A stretch of 64,000 nt of DNA, from contig NZ_JAABOS010000007.1 in assembly GCF_010078235.1 (NCBI RefSeq), forward strand, positions 211,190 to 275,189, written 5' to 3'. The number at the start of each line of letters is the position of its first letter. The first letter of the stretch is position 1. Source of the DNA: Cognatundibacterium crateris. Lineage in GTDB: Bacteria; Pseudomonadota; Gammaproteobacteria; Burkholderiales; Burkholderiaceae_D. The translations under genes were made by a program, and so were the position numbers. Shown piece after piece: positions 35,070-44,875 of the stretch. The notes beneath the pieces were generated by a model. It saw only the letters and a program-made list of their open reading frames with translations. It ran no database searches and was not told the origin of the DNA.

Positions 35070-35773
35070 CGGGTATCTCCGGAATTAGATAGCACGGCAA
35101 GGAGGCATTCATAACGACAAAGCCATACGAAAATGTACGTGCGTCGGAATGGAAAGATGATCTGATAAAAGTTCCAGACTATGTGTTAATGATTGTCATT
35201 TTACAATTACATTTAAGAAATATTTGCCCACAAAATTCGTCGACTATTCCCTGAAACGACCTGAATTCACCATTGATTTTGGCTAACGAATATAGAGATG
35301 ACATCGCATTACACGAAGTCAGCAATCGGGTATTCCAACCCAGCTGGCGAAACATGATCCTTGTAAGAGCATGATGTTGCGTGATCTCCATATGAATGAA
35401 GCGCTTATTGAGGGCGACGAAAAAAAATTCAGTCTGCGCCAAAGCAGACGAAGATCGTCGCAGCAAATCTGCTTGTTTTCTGATCCACTCAGGATCAGAT
35501 TACAGTCGTGCTCACAACCAAAATGGAACTTCATCCCTAACAACATGCATCGAAAAAAATATCTGCTGCTTTAGCCCTTACGTATGCAGCTTGAACTTCG
35601 ATCCGTTCGTTCCCGTATGGAAAATGCTTAAATAAACTCGACAATCATTTAATTATTTTCTACATTTTTTAAAACTCTTTCTGCCAGAATCGGCGTGCCG
35701 TACCCGAAAAACGGATTGCCACAAGTGATCCGGAATGTTTTTTCTGCTCGTTGAGTTGATAAGGAGTCTTACA
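35070..35773. other. 700-base intergenic region between two divergent lipoprotein genes
   Basis: AT-rich stretch without a supportable gene. Overlapping ORFs of 60-95 codons on both strands lack ribosome sites and family resemblance. About 110 bases before the giant gene (35184-35200) lies an AT-rich patch with ATGATTGTCAT symmetry that could be a regulator site. Some minus-strand reading frames look coding-like but are broken between frames, so a decayed gene is possible. Confidence 0.35.
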
Positions 35774-36616
35774 ATGAAATTCCGAAAAATGTACTGCTTA
35801 AGTTTGTTGTCTGTGTTTGCATTGAGCGGATGTGGCTGGATTAGCTCACCCAATGCGATGTCAGCCCCATCTGCAGTGTCAGCGGAATCTGGCGTTACGA
35901 GCAATACCACCGCAACTACTGCAGCCTTTCCCATGCCCACTGCTTTTGAATGTGCGTCGGCCACCTTCTTCTCCGCAATTGCTGCAACCTTTCCCGTGCC
36001 TGCCACTTTTGAATGTGTGTCTACCACCTTCCCGAACGGATTTGATGACTGGAATCAGACAGAATTTGTGAGTTGGGTCAAAAATGAAGGAAATCCTGCC
36101 TCCAGTTTGAACTATTACGTGCAAGGAAAATCATTTAACTTATTTTTCACTACTAATTCAGATAAATGGCTAAAGGTATTGAAATCCAATCGGCAGTTAA
36201 TTTTTTCTGTAGACGTACTGACCAAGCAATTGAGCTTTTTACCGCCGGTCAAAGATGTTTTGCCCTTAATACTCGAGTTCCGGGATTATAAAAATCCACC
36301 TGCTCCTTATCCCTATGTGTCAGTACAAGCAGAGTTAGGCACCTTACAGGAGGAAGATGTACCAACATGGAAAACCATGCGCATATTTATCAATGACACT
36401 CGGTCCAAAACTTTACCTAAAGGCTGGGTAGGCTATGGTGCAGAAGATAAACAATACAAGCCGATACTCCCCCGTGGAAGAACTTTTGCGAATGTGATTG
36501 CAAATGCAGATCAGATTGTTGTGACAACCCAGAAAGCCGGTTTCCATCATCCAATGATGTATACGAATGTAAATATTGATAACGTAATGTTGGATATGGC
36601 GGTAACAGCTCAGTAA
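35774..36616 (+). CDS. Lipoprotein with laminin-B-like carbohydrate-associated domain
   Basis: 280 residues from the ATG at 35774, with AAGGAG 7 bases upstream. The lipobox LSGC puts the lipid Cys at residue 20. A Ser/Thr/Ala-rich linker follows, containing two copies of a 16-residue unit (AAFPMPTAFECASATF / ATFPVPATFECVSTTF). The rest, from FPNGFDDWNQTEF to NVNIDNVMLD, resembles the laminin-B-type beta-sandwich of secreted bacterial proteins (DGW near the start, a late xxDNV). It may bind polysaccharide. It is divergent from the giant lipoprotein gene and could work with it at the surface; this is conjecture. Confidence 0.65.
   Translation: MKFRKMYCLSLLSVFALSGCGWISSPNAMSAPSAVSAESGVTSNTTATTAAFPMPTAFECASATFFSAIAATFPVPATFECVSTTFPNGFDDWNQTEFVSWVKNEGNPASSLNYYVQGKSFNLFFTTNSDKWLKVLKSNRQLIFSVDVLTKQLSFLPPVKDVLPLILEFRDYKNPPAPYPYVSVQAELGTLQEEDVPTWKTMRIFINDTRSKTLPKGWVGYGAEDKQYKPILPRGRTFANVIANADQIVVTTQKAGFHHPMMYTNVNIDNVMLDMAVTAQ
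35921..36031 (+). repeat. Two 48-bp direct repeats inside the lipoprotein gene
   Basis: Units at 35921-35968 and 35984-36031 are in frame, 15 bases apart, and encode AAFPMPTAFECASATF and ATFPVPATFECVSTTF. They differ at several bases, so the duplication is not recent. Each unit contains one Cys. Confidence 0.75.
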
Positions 36617-36737
36617 GCTGTGACAATTTCCAGTCTGGATAAAGTTTTTTCCCAAGATGGGAAAGTGAGCCATCTCAGAATCTGGCTCAGCAGATTTGGC
36701 TTAACTTCCCAGCAGATTGGCAGTAACAGCAGAACAT

Positions 36738-36790
36738 AAGCAAAAAAGCAGACTAAGTCTGCTTTTTTGCTTTTTTGCTTTTTTGCTTTT
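36738..36790. terminator. Terminator between the lipoprotein gene and flgL, with repeated T6GC units
   Basis: AAAAAAGCAGACT and AGTCTGCTTTTTT form an inverted repeat between convergent genes. To its right, GCTTTTTT is repeated three times in tandem and looks like slippage amplification of the T tract. Confidence 0.8.
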
Positions 36791-36804
36791 AATGTCAGAT
36801 GCTG

Positions 36805-38019
36805 TCAGCTAAGGTAACTGAATAATGACAGAGATGAAGCCTTTACAAATGACTGTTGTGCTGCCTGCAGCACCATTTGGTTCTGACTGAATTCCGAGAT
36901 GGCTTTCACATAGTCGATATCCTGAATCTCGGACAAGGACTGTTTAAATGACACTCCTTTAGCATCACCCTCATTGTCAAGACCATCTATCTCTTTCAGA
37001 CTACTACCCACCTGCGCCCGCGCGGTCAACACATTGCTGAGTGACTTGTCGACGTTATTATTTGCCTGCGTCAAGGCTTGTGTCAGTTCACTACGTGCTG
37101 CGGAGTTAGTTGCCGGTGTTTTGAGCGCATTAATCACATCCGTCACAGTTTCAAAAATATCCTGATTGCCAGGCTGAATCAGGATTTTATCTCCTGGGGC
37201 AGGCGCAGTCGGACTATTTTGCAGTGTCAGATTGATGCCATCAAAAGTCACATTCACTGGATTGGTATACGGTGTAGGAGGAACAATGGTGCCACCGGTG
37301 GTCTTATCAAAGACGGAAAAATTGGCCGCAGTATTATCAAACCTGACTTCGTAATTATGACCTGTAATATTTGCAGCAGTTAAAGGATCAACTGCTGCGC
37401 TGGCGCCAGTTTTTCCTACGTTAGAAGGATTCGGCAAAATATTGAATTGTGAATTCGAGGTACGGATATTGCCAAACACCTCCATGCCTGGCGCGCTCAA
37501 AGGTAACTGGCGTGCCGAATCTGCTTGCAAATAACGCTGTCCCTGGTCACCGACATAACTGGCACCAGTGATGGACTTGGTAAATGGCGCCGTGGTAGTA
37601 GAAAATCCTGAAAACAGGTAATTCCCTGTTCCATCGGTCGCATTCGCAGAGCTGATCATCTGATCCAGATTACTTTGCAATTGCTGTGCGACGTAAGTAC
37701 GGTCCGCATCACTCAGCACACCATTGCCGGCCTGAACAATCAAGGTCTTGATACTATGCAAATTATCAGTGACCGTCCCTAACACGCCATCAGTTACGCT
37801 GAGTAAATTTTTTGCATTCTGGCGATTGACTGCGAATTGATCATTAATCGCATCAGCCTGAGTGATGACCAGTGCACGCGCAGAACCGATAGGATCATCA
37901 GCTGGCGTCAGCACTTTTCTGCCTGAAGAAATCTGCTGCTGGAGTTTGTTCATATTGGACTGAAGGTCACCAATACGGCTACTGCCAGTTTCATAGATGG
38001 TGTTGGTACTGATACGCAT
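36805..38019 (-). CDS. flgL: Flagellar hook-filament junction protein FlgL
   Basis: 404 residues. The flagellin-like N-terminal helix MRISTNTIYETGSSRIGDLQ and the C-terminal helix ending SLSLFSYL frame a variable middle, as expected of HAP3. LQQQISSGRKVLTPADDPIGSARAL is typical of FlgL. It joins the filament to FlgK at the hook. It starts 8 bases after flgK and is last of the flg cluster; the two probably share the sigma-28 promoter before flgK. Confidence 0.94.
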   Translation of the reverse strand: MRISTNTIYETGSSRIGDLQSNMNKLQQQISSGRKVLTPADDPIGSARALVITQADAINDQFAVNRQNAKNLLSVTDGVLGTVTDNLHSIKTLIVQAGNGVLSDADRTYVAQQLQSNLDQMISSANATDGTGNYLFSGFSTTTAPFTKSITGASYVGDQGQRYLQADSARQLPLSAPGMEVFGNIRTSNSQFNILPNPSNVGKTGASAAVDPLTAANITGHNYEVRFDNTAANFSVFDKTTGGTIVPPTPYTNPVNVTFDGINLTLQNSPTAPAPGDKILIQPGNQDIFETVTDVINALKTPATNSAARSELTQALTQANNNVDKSLSNVLTARAQVGSSLKEIDGLDNEGDAKGVSFKQSLSEIQDIDYVKAISEFSQNQMVLQAAQQSFVKASSLSLFSYLS

Positions 38020-38027
38020 GATTACCT

Positions 38028-40274
38028 CTATCTACCCAGCGTCAGCAAGGCATCAAATAATTGGCTCGCTATCTGCATTAACTTGCCTGCAGCCTGATAA
38101 GCCTGTTGATAACGCAACAAATTAGCAGCTTCCTCATCCAAATTGACGCCGGATTCACTTTGCTGGGCAGCCACTGCCTGCGACAACATTTTAGTTTCAG
38201 AGGCGCTGGTTACTTGTAATTCGGCTGTTTTATTGCCGACCAGACTAACGAATTGCGCATATGCACCTTGTATTGTCGTGGTATTTCCTGCCAAGACATT
38301 CTTAGTCTGTATAGTCGCTAAGGCAAGTGCATTGCGATTGTCGCCGGTGCCATTTGTGTTCGGTGCGATATTGAACACATCACCATTTGCGGGGCTACCT
38401 GTCACTGTGAAACTGGAACCACCAAAGCTGATTGTTGAACCAGCGGTAAAAGGAATATTACTGCCAGCCGGATAGGTCGTGACCGAGCTCCCGTTCGTGA
38501 CGGTCACATTCGCTGTCGCGGGAAATCCACTCAAGGTGTTGGTAGCGGAATTAAACGTCAATTTAGTCGATGCAACCGGAGTTGAAGCGGCCAGGCTGAA
38601 CTGATCACCATTGCTGGGTGCTGCTGCACCATTTTTAATGGAAAAACTCATTCCTGCTACGCTGATCTGCGCACCGCTGGTATAAGGCACAGTTGCAGGC
38701 GGTGGGTAATTTGTTGTGACCCCGGCGTTGGTGACTGAAACGATCTGCCCGGCGGGAAAGCCCGTCAAGGAGCCGCCTGAATAGGTTAAAGTCACAGGAG
38801 GCGTCAGCGTACTCGCTTTAAACGAATCATTCGTTTTGACCAGACCAATCGTCGCTGTAGCCGAAGTGGACGCTGACGCCGCCAGCGAATCAAAATTACC
38901 GGAAGAAATTTTTCCAGAGCCGGTATTTGTGGTGGGAGCGCTACTGTTGACCGGGGACGCAACCGCCAGCTTATTCGGATCACTGATGGCTACTGTCAGA
39001 CTGTTTGCCGCATTGGAAGTAGGCTTAATCAGAAATTCGTCGCCAGCCGCTGGCTGCGCAGCTGGTGGCTGCGGGAACTCCATACTGACGCCATCCACCA
39101 CGACAGGCTGTGAAGTCGAATTCGTCACCTGACCATCACTGAGCCTGGTCACTTTATAGGTACCCGGAGCGGTGATTTGCAGACGGTAATCACTGGTACT
39201 CAGTGCAGACGCATCCACAATTTTCGAGGTTACCAGCGCCTGGGTAGTGTTGCCTGCGCCCGGTATATTCACAGGTTGAGCGATGTTGAAGAAATTACCG
39301 CCCATTTGACCATTCAAATCCTGGCCTAAGGCATGTTGCTGATTAAAGGTAGACGCGATACTGACCGCTACCCGACCGATTGCACTTTGTGCCGGGTCCA
39401 GGGTGTTGGCACGAAAATCAAACAAGCCACCCAATTTACCGCCGGGCAAACCGTTTTCAGGAATAAGTGTCACATTACCGTTCGATGTATATGCCACTTC
39501 AGACCGGTTAGGATCAGTAGGCGACACACTGACCTGCAACTGATTGACTGTACCGCCAAGTACAATCGGTTGACCGTTACCGATAAACACATTGTATTTA
39601 TTATCTTGCGGTACCACTGTCACTTTGGTCAGCTTGGATAATTCGGTGACCAATAAGTCACGCTGATCCAGCAAATCATTCGGCGGCGAGCCCGTTGTAC
39701 TTTGCGATTTCGCTATCGTATCGTTCAATGCTGCTAATTGGGTGGAATAAGCATTGATTGCACTCACTGCGCCGGCGATTTCGCCATTGACGTCAGTACG
39801 AATCTGATCCATGCGGCCCTGCAAACTGGTGAAGCGATTGGCAAGCGCCTGACCATTTGAAATCACTGCCTGACGCGCAGCAGCGCCAGCTGTGCCATTC
39901 GGGCTGCTGGATAAATTCTGTACCGACTTGAAAAAATCTTGTAAGGCTGGCGTCACACCCGCAGTAGGATCAGCAATCAGATTATTGATCTGCTGAATCT
40001 GTTTGGAATAAGCATTCACCTGGTTCAGCGAAGTTTGGGACGAATTGACCTGCTGACCGATGAACTGATTGTACTGGCGCTGAATCTGGCTGATCGACAC
40101 GCCCTGCCCAACAAAAGACCCGCCCAGATTCTGGGGCGCGTTCGCCGTTTGCACCAGAACCTGGCGGTTATATCCAGGAGTTGACGAGTTGGCAATATTA
40201 TGACCGGTGGTAGTAATCCCCATTTGGGCCGCTGCCAGAGCGCTTTGCCCTATGTTCAGAACATTCGTTCCCAT
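38028..40274 (-). CDS. flgK: Flagellar hook-associated protein FlgK
   Basis: 748 residues, longer than the about 550 of E. coli FlgK. The N-terminus (NIGQSALAAAQMGITTTGHNIANSSTPGYNRQ) and C-terminus (GVNLDEEAANLLRYQQAYQA) are conserved. The extra length is a repetitive middle (about residues 330-620) with recurring LTYSGGSLTGFPAGQIVSVT-like and LTFNSATNTLSGFPATANVT-like units, probably exposed beta domains. It forms the first hook-filament junction ring. Confidence 0.94.
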   Translation of the reverse strand: MGTNVLNIGQSALAAAQMGITTTGHNIANSSTPGYNRQVLVQTANAPQNLGGSFVGQGVSISQIQRQYNQFIGQQVNSSQTSLNQVNAYSKQIQQINNLIADPTAGVTPALQDFFKSVQNLSSSPNGTAGAAARQAVISNGQALANRFTSLQGRMDQIRTDVNGEIAGAVSAINAYSTQLAALNDTIAKSQSTTGSPPNDLLDQRDLLVTELSKLTKVTVVPQDNKYNVFIGNGQPIVLGGTVNQLQVSVSPTDPNRSEVAYTSNGNVTLIPENGLPGGKLGGLFDFRANTLDPAQSAIGRVAVSIASTFNQQHALGQDLNGQMGGNFFNIAQPVNIPGAGNTTQALVTSKIVDASALSTSDYRLQITAPGTYKVTRLSDGQVTNSTSQPVVVDGVSMEFPQPPAAQPAAGDEFLIKPTSNAANSLTVAISDPNKLAVASPVNSSAPTTNTGSGKISSGNFDSLAASASTSATATIGLVKTNDSFKASTLTPPVTLTYSGGSLTGFPAGQIVSVTNAGVTTNYPPPATVPYTSGAQISVAGMSFSIKNGAAAPSNGDQFSLAASTPVASTKLTFNSATNTLSGFPATANVTVTNGSSVTTYPAGSNIPFTAGSTISFGGSSFTVTGSPANGDVFNIAPNTNGTGDNRNALALATIQTKNVLAGNTTTIQGAYAQFVSLVGNKTAELQVTSASETKMLSQAVAAQQSESGVNLDEEAANLLRYQQAYQAAGKLMQIASQLFDALLTLGR

Positions 40275-40322
40275 AATTCAACCTATTGAGTTGTGCCACG
40301 CCTTTACACGTCATCACCCTTG

Positions 40323-40349
40323 TTTTCGGAGAATTTCTGAAAAACTTTA
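40323..40349 (-). promoter_or_regulatory. Sigma-28 (FliA) promoter for flgKL
   Basis: On the minus strand TAAAGTTT (40349-40342, exact -35) is followed by 11 bases and TCCGAAAA (6 of 8 to the GCCGATAA -10). It lies about 50 bases before the flgK start, so flgKL can be a late (class III) unit of its own. Confidence 0.75.
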
Positions 40350-40480
40350 ATGAGGGAAATATATTGCATCAGGGCCTGGTGATAGCCTGTCGCTTATCTG
40401 CCACAGCCAGTCTATGCGCCAGATCCCTGTGATGGCGATGAAGTGAAAATATTGTGTTTTATTAAAATTTAACGACCAAA

Positions 40481-41380
40481 TCACACTGACAGATTTTGCT
40501 TAATGATACGGGTCAGCTTATTGGCATAGTTCGGGTCAGTTGCATAACCGGCTTTTTGCAGGCCCTGTGCAAAAGCGCTTGCATCTTTCGCATTGGCGAT
40601 CACATTTTCATAGCGTGGATTTTGCGTCAGCAGTTTAGCGTAATCCTTAAACGCATCCGCATAAGTATCATAGGCTTTGAATTTCTCGACACGGCGCTGC
40701 GCCACGCCGTTGATATACTCAGTCGTCACGGCATCAACAGTTTTACCCTTCCAGCTGCTGGTTGCCTTAACACCAAAGATGTTATGAGAGGTACTGCCAT
40801 CCACAGTCTTGATTTCGCGCTTACCCCAGCCACTTTCCAGCGCGGCTTGTCCCAGCATGAACTTGGCCGGAATGCCGGTTGCTTTACTGGCTTCTTCGGC
40901 ATGTGCTGTCAGTTTTTGTTGGAATTCACGGACATGTGCAGGACCTGAAAAACCACTCTTCACATCTGGAACCGGTTGCTGTTCGAATTTCAGATTATCC
41001 AGGTAGCGATTAATGCCCTGGGAGGCAAAAGCCTGTGGCGCACTGGCATTTTCCGGCTGTATCGCCTGTGCCACTGCATTATTGGTGAGCTGCCTGACTA
41101 AGGCATCCGCAAGGCCTATCCCCTTATTCGCCATCGACTGCGATAACTGCTGATCCAGCATAGAGGTATAAGTACGCGTCTGCTCGCTATCAAATGGCCC
41201 GTCCTGCCCGCCTGCCTGACGCATAGACTTAAGCATCATGTTCATGAACAGAGCCTCGAACTGTTTGGCAGCCGCCTTCACCGACTCCGGAGAATTATCT
41301 TTTGCCGATTGCTTCAGACTGTCCAGGCTACGGGTATCAAACGCCAGCCGGTTTTCGGGAATTTCAGCACGTCCTAACAT
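40481..41380 (-). CDS. flgJ: Flagellar rod-assembly protein and muramidase FlgJ
   Basis: 299 residues in two parts. The N-terminal rod-cap domain (about 1-110) shows AAKQFEALFMNMMLKSMRQA. The C-terminal glucosaminidase-type domain (about 150-299) shows MLGQAALESGWGKREI with the catalytic Glu, then SHNIFGVKA and YANKLTRII. The second domain opens peptidoglycan so the rod can pass. It is 9 bases downstream of flgI. Confidence 0.94.
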   Translation of the reverse strand: MLGRAEIPENRLAFDTRSLDSLKQSAKDNSPESVKAAAKQFEALFMNMMLKSMRQAGGQDGPFDSEQTRTYTSMLDQQLSQSMANKGIGLADALVRQLTNNAVAQAIQPENASAPQAFASQGINRYLDNLKFEQQPVPDVKSGFSGPAHVREFQQKLTAHAEEASKATGIPAKFMLGQAALESGWGKREIKTVDGSTSHNIFGVKATSSWKGKTVDAVTTEYINGVAQRRVEKFKAYDTYADAFKDYAKLLTQNPRYENVIANAKDASAFAQGLQKAGYATDPNYANKLTRIIKQNLSV

Positions 41381-41389
41381 GGCGGGTCC

Positions 41390-42529
41390 TTAAATAATTT
41401 CCAGTTCAGCACGCAATGCACCTGAAGCCTTCATCGCCTGTAAAATCGCCAGCAAATCCTGAGGTGTGGCGCCGATAGAATTGAGCGCTTTTACCACATC
41501 GGTCAGCGAGGCTCCGGCTTTCAACATCATCAATTGGCCGGCATCCTTAGTGATACTGATATTTGAATTCCCCGTCGCCACCGTCTGACCACCTGCCAAG
41601 GCATTCGGCTGACTGACGGCATTGTCTGTATTGACCACCACTGACAAATTACCATGCGCAACAGCGCAGGTTTCGAGACTAACCGCCTGATTCATCACGA
41701 TAGAACCGGTACGGGCATTGAGTATGACTTTTGCCACCATCGGTGCAGGCGTCACATCCAGGCTCTCGAGGTTACCCAGAAACGCGACGCGCTGATCAGG
41801 ATTCGCGGGTGCTTTAACCTGTATCACCCTGCCATCCAGCGCTGCCGCAGTATCGGCACCAAAGCGACGGTTAATCGCATCCACCACCCGGCTGGCAGTC
41901 GAAAAATCCGAATTATTCAACTCCAGCTGCACCGTATTGCCGTTCGCGACCGGACTAGGTACAGCGCGTTCCACAGTCGCACCACCAGAGATACGGCCTA
42001 CACTCAAATGATTGACCTGCGCCTTACTGCCATTGGCAGAAGCACCAACGCCGCCGACCAGCACGTTACCTTGTGCCATCGCATAAATCTGACCATCTGC
42101 GCCTTTGAGTGGCGTCATCAGCAAAGTGCCGCCGCGCAGACTTTTTGCGTTCCCCATCGACGACACCGTGATATCCAGCGCCTGCCCTGGCTGAGCAAAT
42201 GGTGGCAGGCTGGTGGTGACCATCACCGCAGCGACGTTCTTTAACTGTAACGTCGAGCCGACCGGCAAGGCCACGCCCATTTGCTGCAACATGCTGACGA
42301 TACTCTGCACAGTAAACGGCGTCTGTGTCGTCTGATCACCACTGCCATCCAGACCCACCACGATTCCATAGCCCAGCAATTGATTCTGACGCACACCCTG
42401 GATGCCCGCCATGTCCTTGAGTCGCTCTGCGCGCACCGGCAAGCTCGTCAGCGCACACAGCGATACCAATAAAGCGCCGCACAGAGCGGAAGAAATCAAG
42501 CGCGGAAGGAAGGAAAATCCGGTTTTCAT
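41390..42529 (-). CDS. flgI: Flagellar P-ring protein FlgI
   Basis: About 380 residues with a signal peptide (LISSALCGALLVSLCALTSLPVRA) and then ERLKDMAGIQGVRQNQLLGYGIVVGLDGSGDQT, the family signature. It forms the peptidoglycan ring around the rod. I list the ATG at 42529. A TTG two codons upstream (42535) has a better-spaced GGGAG site and is a real alternative. Confidence 0.95.
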   Translation of the reverse strand: MKTGFSFLPRLISSALCGALLVSLCALTSLPVRAERLKDMAGIQGVRQNQLLGYGIVVGLDGSGDQTTQTPFTVQSIVSMLQQMGVALPVGSTLQLKNVAAVMVTTSLPPFAQPGQALDITVSSMGNAKSLRGGTLLMTPLKGADGQIYAMAQGNVLVGGVGASANGSKAQVNHLSVGRISGGATVERAVPSPVANGNTVQLELNNSDFSTASRVVDAINRRFGADTAAALDGRVIQVKAPANPDQRVAFLGNLESLDVTPAPMVAKVILNARTGSIVMNQAVSLETCAVAHGNLSVVVNTDNAVSQPNALAGGQTVATGNSNISITKDAGQLMMLKAGASLTDVVKALNSIGATPQDLLAILQAMKASGALRAELEII

Positions 42530-42547
42530 AGCCAACTTTCAACTCCC

Positions 42548-43213
42548 TTACATAGGGAGAAAACTCAGGAACAGACGACCCAACATAGAATTCATTTCGG
42601 TCGCGTCTATGCGTGTATTCGAGCGGTACTCAAAGCGCGCATCGGCTACCTGAGTCGATGCCACGACATTGCCTGCCGCAATGGTGGTGGGATTCACAAC
42701 GCCAGAAAAACGCACAAACTCCGCACCCTTATCGAAGGCCAGTTGCTTCTCGCCACTGACCAGCAAATTCCCATTCGGCAGTACATCGATCACGGTGACT
42801 GCTATCGTGCCGGTAAAACTGTTGCTGGCGGTTTCTGCGCCTTTTTCATCGAATTTGGAACTGCCATTCGTGTTGACCGAACCACGCGAAGTGGTTGCCG
42901 CATTCAAGCCAAACAAATTTGGCGTTGCCAGTGCCAGGCTGGAGGATTTACTGTTGGAATTCGCGCTTGCTTTGGCAGCAGAGGTTTTCTCTGCAATCGT
43001 GATAGTCAGGGTATCGCCTACCATTCTGGCTTTGGCATCTTCATACAAGGGTCGATAGCTGGCACTCTGAAAAATTGCACCATTCGCTTCACGTAAAGGC
43101 TTGGCGGACTGTGAAGGCAGACTCATAGGCTGATGCACAATTGGCGCTGGCGCACCGGCACAGGCAGATAGCAAGACTACACTCAGAAGACAAACCCGGT
43201 TCGCGAATTTCAT
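42548..43213 (-). CDS. flgH: Flagellar L-ring lipoprotein FlgH
   Basis: 221 residues from the ATG at 43213, with GAGGAG 7 bases upstream. The lipobox LLSACAG is near residue 17, as L-ring proteins are outer-membrane lipoproteins. GDTLTITIAEKTSAAKASANS and the late NGNLLVSGEKQL are conserved. It forms the outer-membrane bushing. Confidence 0.95.
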   Translation of the reverse strand: MKFANRVCLLSVVLLSACAGAPAPIVHQPMSLPSQSAKPLREANGAIFQSASYRPLYEDAKARMVGDTLTITIAEKTSAAKASANSNSKSSSLALATPNLFGLNAATTSRGSVNTNGSSKFDEKGAETASNSFTGTIAVTVIDVLPNGNLLVSGEKQLAFDKGAEFVRFSGVVNPTTIAAGNVVASTQVADARFEYRSNTRIDATEMNSMLGRLFLSFLPM

Positions 43214-43230
43214 GATCAACTCCTCAATGC

Positions 43231-44013
43231 TTACAACTGCGACAGTTTTTGCAACATCTGATCCGATGTCGTGATGGCTTTACTATTGATCTCGTAAGCG
43301 CGCTGCGTCTGTATCATGTTGACCAACTCTTCTGCGACGTTGACGTTAGAAGTCTCAACATAATTCTGCAGTAACAGACCAGCACCATTGGTGCCGGGGG
43401 CATTGGTACCCGGATTACCTGAGGCTGCGGTCTCTACATACAGATTTTCGCCCAGTGCCTGCAAGCCAGTTGGATTGATGAATGTAGCGAGCTGGATAGA
43501 GCCCACCTGGACCGGCGCAGTGGAACCCGGCTGCGTGACCGAGACCGTTCCATCGCGACCGACAGTAATTGACTGTGCATTGGCGGGTATCGTGATCGCA
43601 GGCTGTATCACAAAACCGCTGGAAGTAACCAACTGCCCCTGATTATCCATCTGAAACGAGCCATCTCTGGTATAAGCCGTCGCACCATCGGGCAGCAATA
43701 CCTGAAAGAAGCCCGCTCCCTGTATCGCCAGATCCTTGCTATTGCCGGTTTGCTGGAGATTACCCTGTGTGAAAATTTTCTCAGTTGCGACCGGACGCAC
43801 ACCAGTTCCCAGCTGTAAGCCAGAAGGTAACTGCGTCTGCTGCGAACTTTGTGCACCGGGCTGACGTATGGTCTGATACAGCAAATCCTCAAACACGGCG
43901 CGTGAACGTTTAAAACCGGTCGTACTGACATTGGCCAGATTATTGGTAATCACATCCATCTGGGTCTGCTGCGAATCCAGACCTGTTTTCGCAATCCATA
44001 AAGACCGAATCAT
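43231..44013 (-). CDS. flgG: Flagellar distal rod protein FlgG
   Basis: 260 residues from the ATG at 44013, with AGGAG 8 bases upstream; an earlier start at 44043 lacks this. [39 protein letters not shown] is the FlgG N-terminus, and [24 protein letters not shown] the C-terminus. It builds the distal rod. Confidence 0.96.
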   Translation of the reverse strand: MIRSLWIAKTGLDSQQTQMDVITNNLANVSTTGFKRSRAVFEDLLYQTIRQPGAQSSQQTQLPSGLQLGTGVRPVATEKIFTQGNLQQTGNSKDLAIQGAGFFQVLLPDGATAYTRDGSFQMDNQGQLVTSSGFVIQPAITIPANAQSITVGRDGTVSVTQPGSTAPVQVGSIQLATFINPTGLQALGENLYVETAASGNPGTNAPGTNGAGLLLQNYVETSNVNVAEELVNMIQTQRAYEINSKAITTSDQMLQKLSQL

Positions 44014-44084
44014 ACATTTCTCCTGCGCGCCGTTACGGCACAATTAAGCTGGGAATTTTTGAGACTATTGTGCACTGGTATGCA

Positions 44085-44825
44085 TCAACTCAAACTGAGG
44101 ATCTGACTGGCTTTTGTCTCGTTATTCTCCGCATTCTGCAAAAGCTTCATCTGCATTTCGAACTGCCGCGCCAGATTAATCATGGTGACCATCGATTCCA
44201 CCACGTTGACATTGCTGTTTTCCAGCATGCCACCAGCTACACCTACCGCCGGATCAGCATCCGGCACAGTGCCATCTTTGGTGCGAAATAAACCATCATC
44301 GGCTCGCACCAGATTATCTTCCGGAGGATTGACCAGTTTGAGTCGCCCTACTACCTGTACTGCGTTCGGCCGATTACCAGTTGGCACCGTAGACACCGTA
44401 CCGTCTTTGGCAATGGCAATCGAGACATCCGGCGGTATCGTGATAGGACCACCATCGCCCAGCACATTCTGGCCGTTCTGAGTTTGCAGTACGCCATTTT
44501 CACTGAGCTTCAGACTGCCAGCGCGAGTGTAAGCTTCGCTGCCATCCGGGCGCTCCACCACCAGCCAGCCCTTGCCCTGTACCGCCACATCCAATTCACG
44601 CCCGGTGATTTGCATCGCACCGGTCGTAAAGTCTGCACCGACTGTGGAATCCACGACAAACGCACGGGTAGGAATTTCTGCGTTTTGTACCGGCACAGCA
44701 CGGAAGGAATCGAGCTGCGCACGAAAGCCGTTGGTGGTTGCGTTCGCCAGATTATGTGAATTGGTCGCCTGCTGTTCGAGAATATGCTTTGCTCCCGTCA
44801 TCGCGGTATAGACTAATCGGTCCAT
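44085..44825 (-). CDS. flgF: Flagellar proximal rod protein FlgF
   Basis: 246 residues. MDRLVYTAMTGAKHILEQQATNSHNLANATTNGFRAQ is the FlgF start. The C-terminal NVNVVESMVTMINLARQFEMQMK pairs with it in the rod fold. AGGAG lies 8 bases before the ATG. It is 71 bases upstream of flgG in transcription order. Confidence 0.95.
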   Translation of the reverse strand: MDRLVYTAMTGAKHILEQQATNSHNLANATTNGFRAQLDSFRAVPVQNAEIPTRAFVVDSTVGADFTTGAMQITGRELDVAVQGKGWLVVERPDGSEAYTRAGSLKLSENGVLQTQNGQNVLGDGGPITIPPDVSIAIAKDGTVSTVPTGNRPNAVQVVGRLKLVNPPEDNLVRADDGLFRTKDGTVPDADPAVGVAGGMLENSNVNVVESMVTMINLARQFEMQMKLLQNAENNETKASQILSLS

Positions 44826-44875
44826 GATCTGCTCCTGTTCATACTGGTCGAACGCATTTCATCATCCCCTATTCA

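Noticed and set aside
35179..35466. ORF of 95 codons on the minus strand
   Set aside because: No ribosome site, no family resemblance, and overlapping ORFs of similar quality in other frames.
36755..36790. Tandem GCTTTTTT units, considered as a phase-variable repeat
   Set aside because: It lies after a terminator stem between convergent genes, not in a promoter or reading frame, so T-tract slippage explains it.
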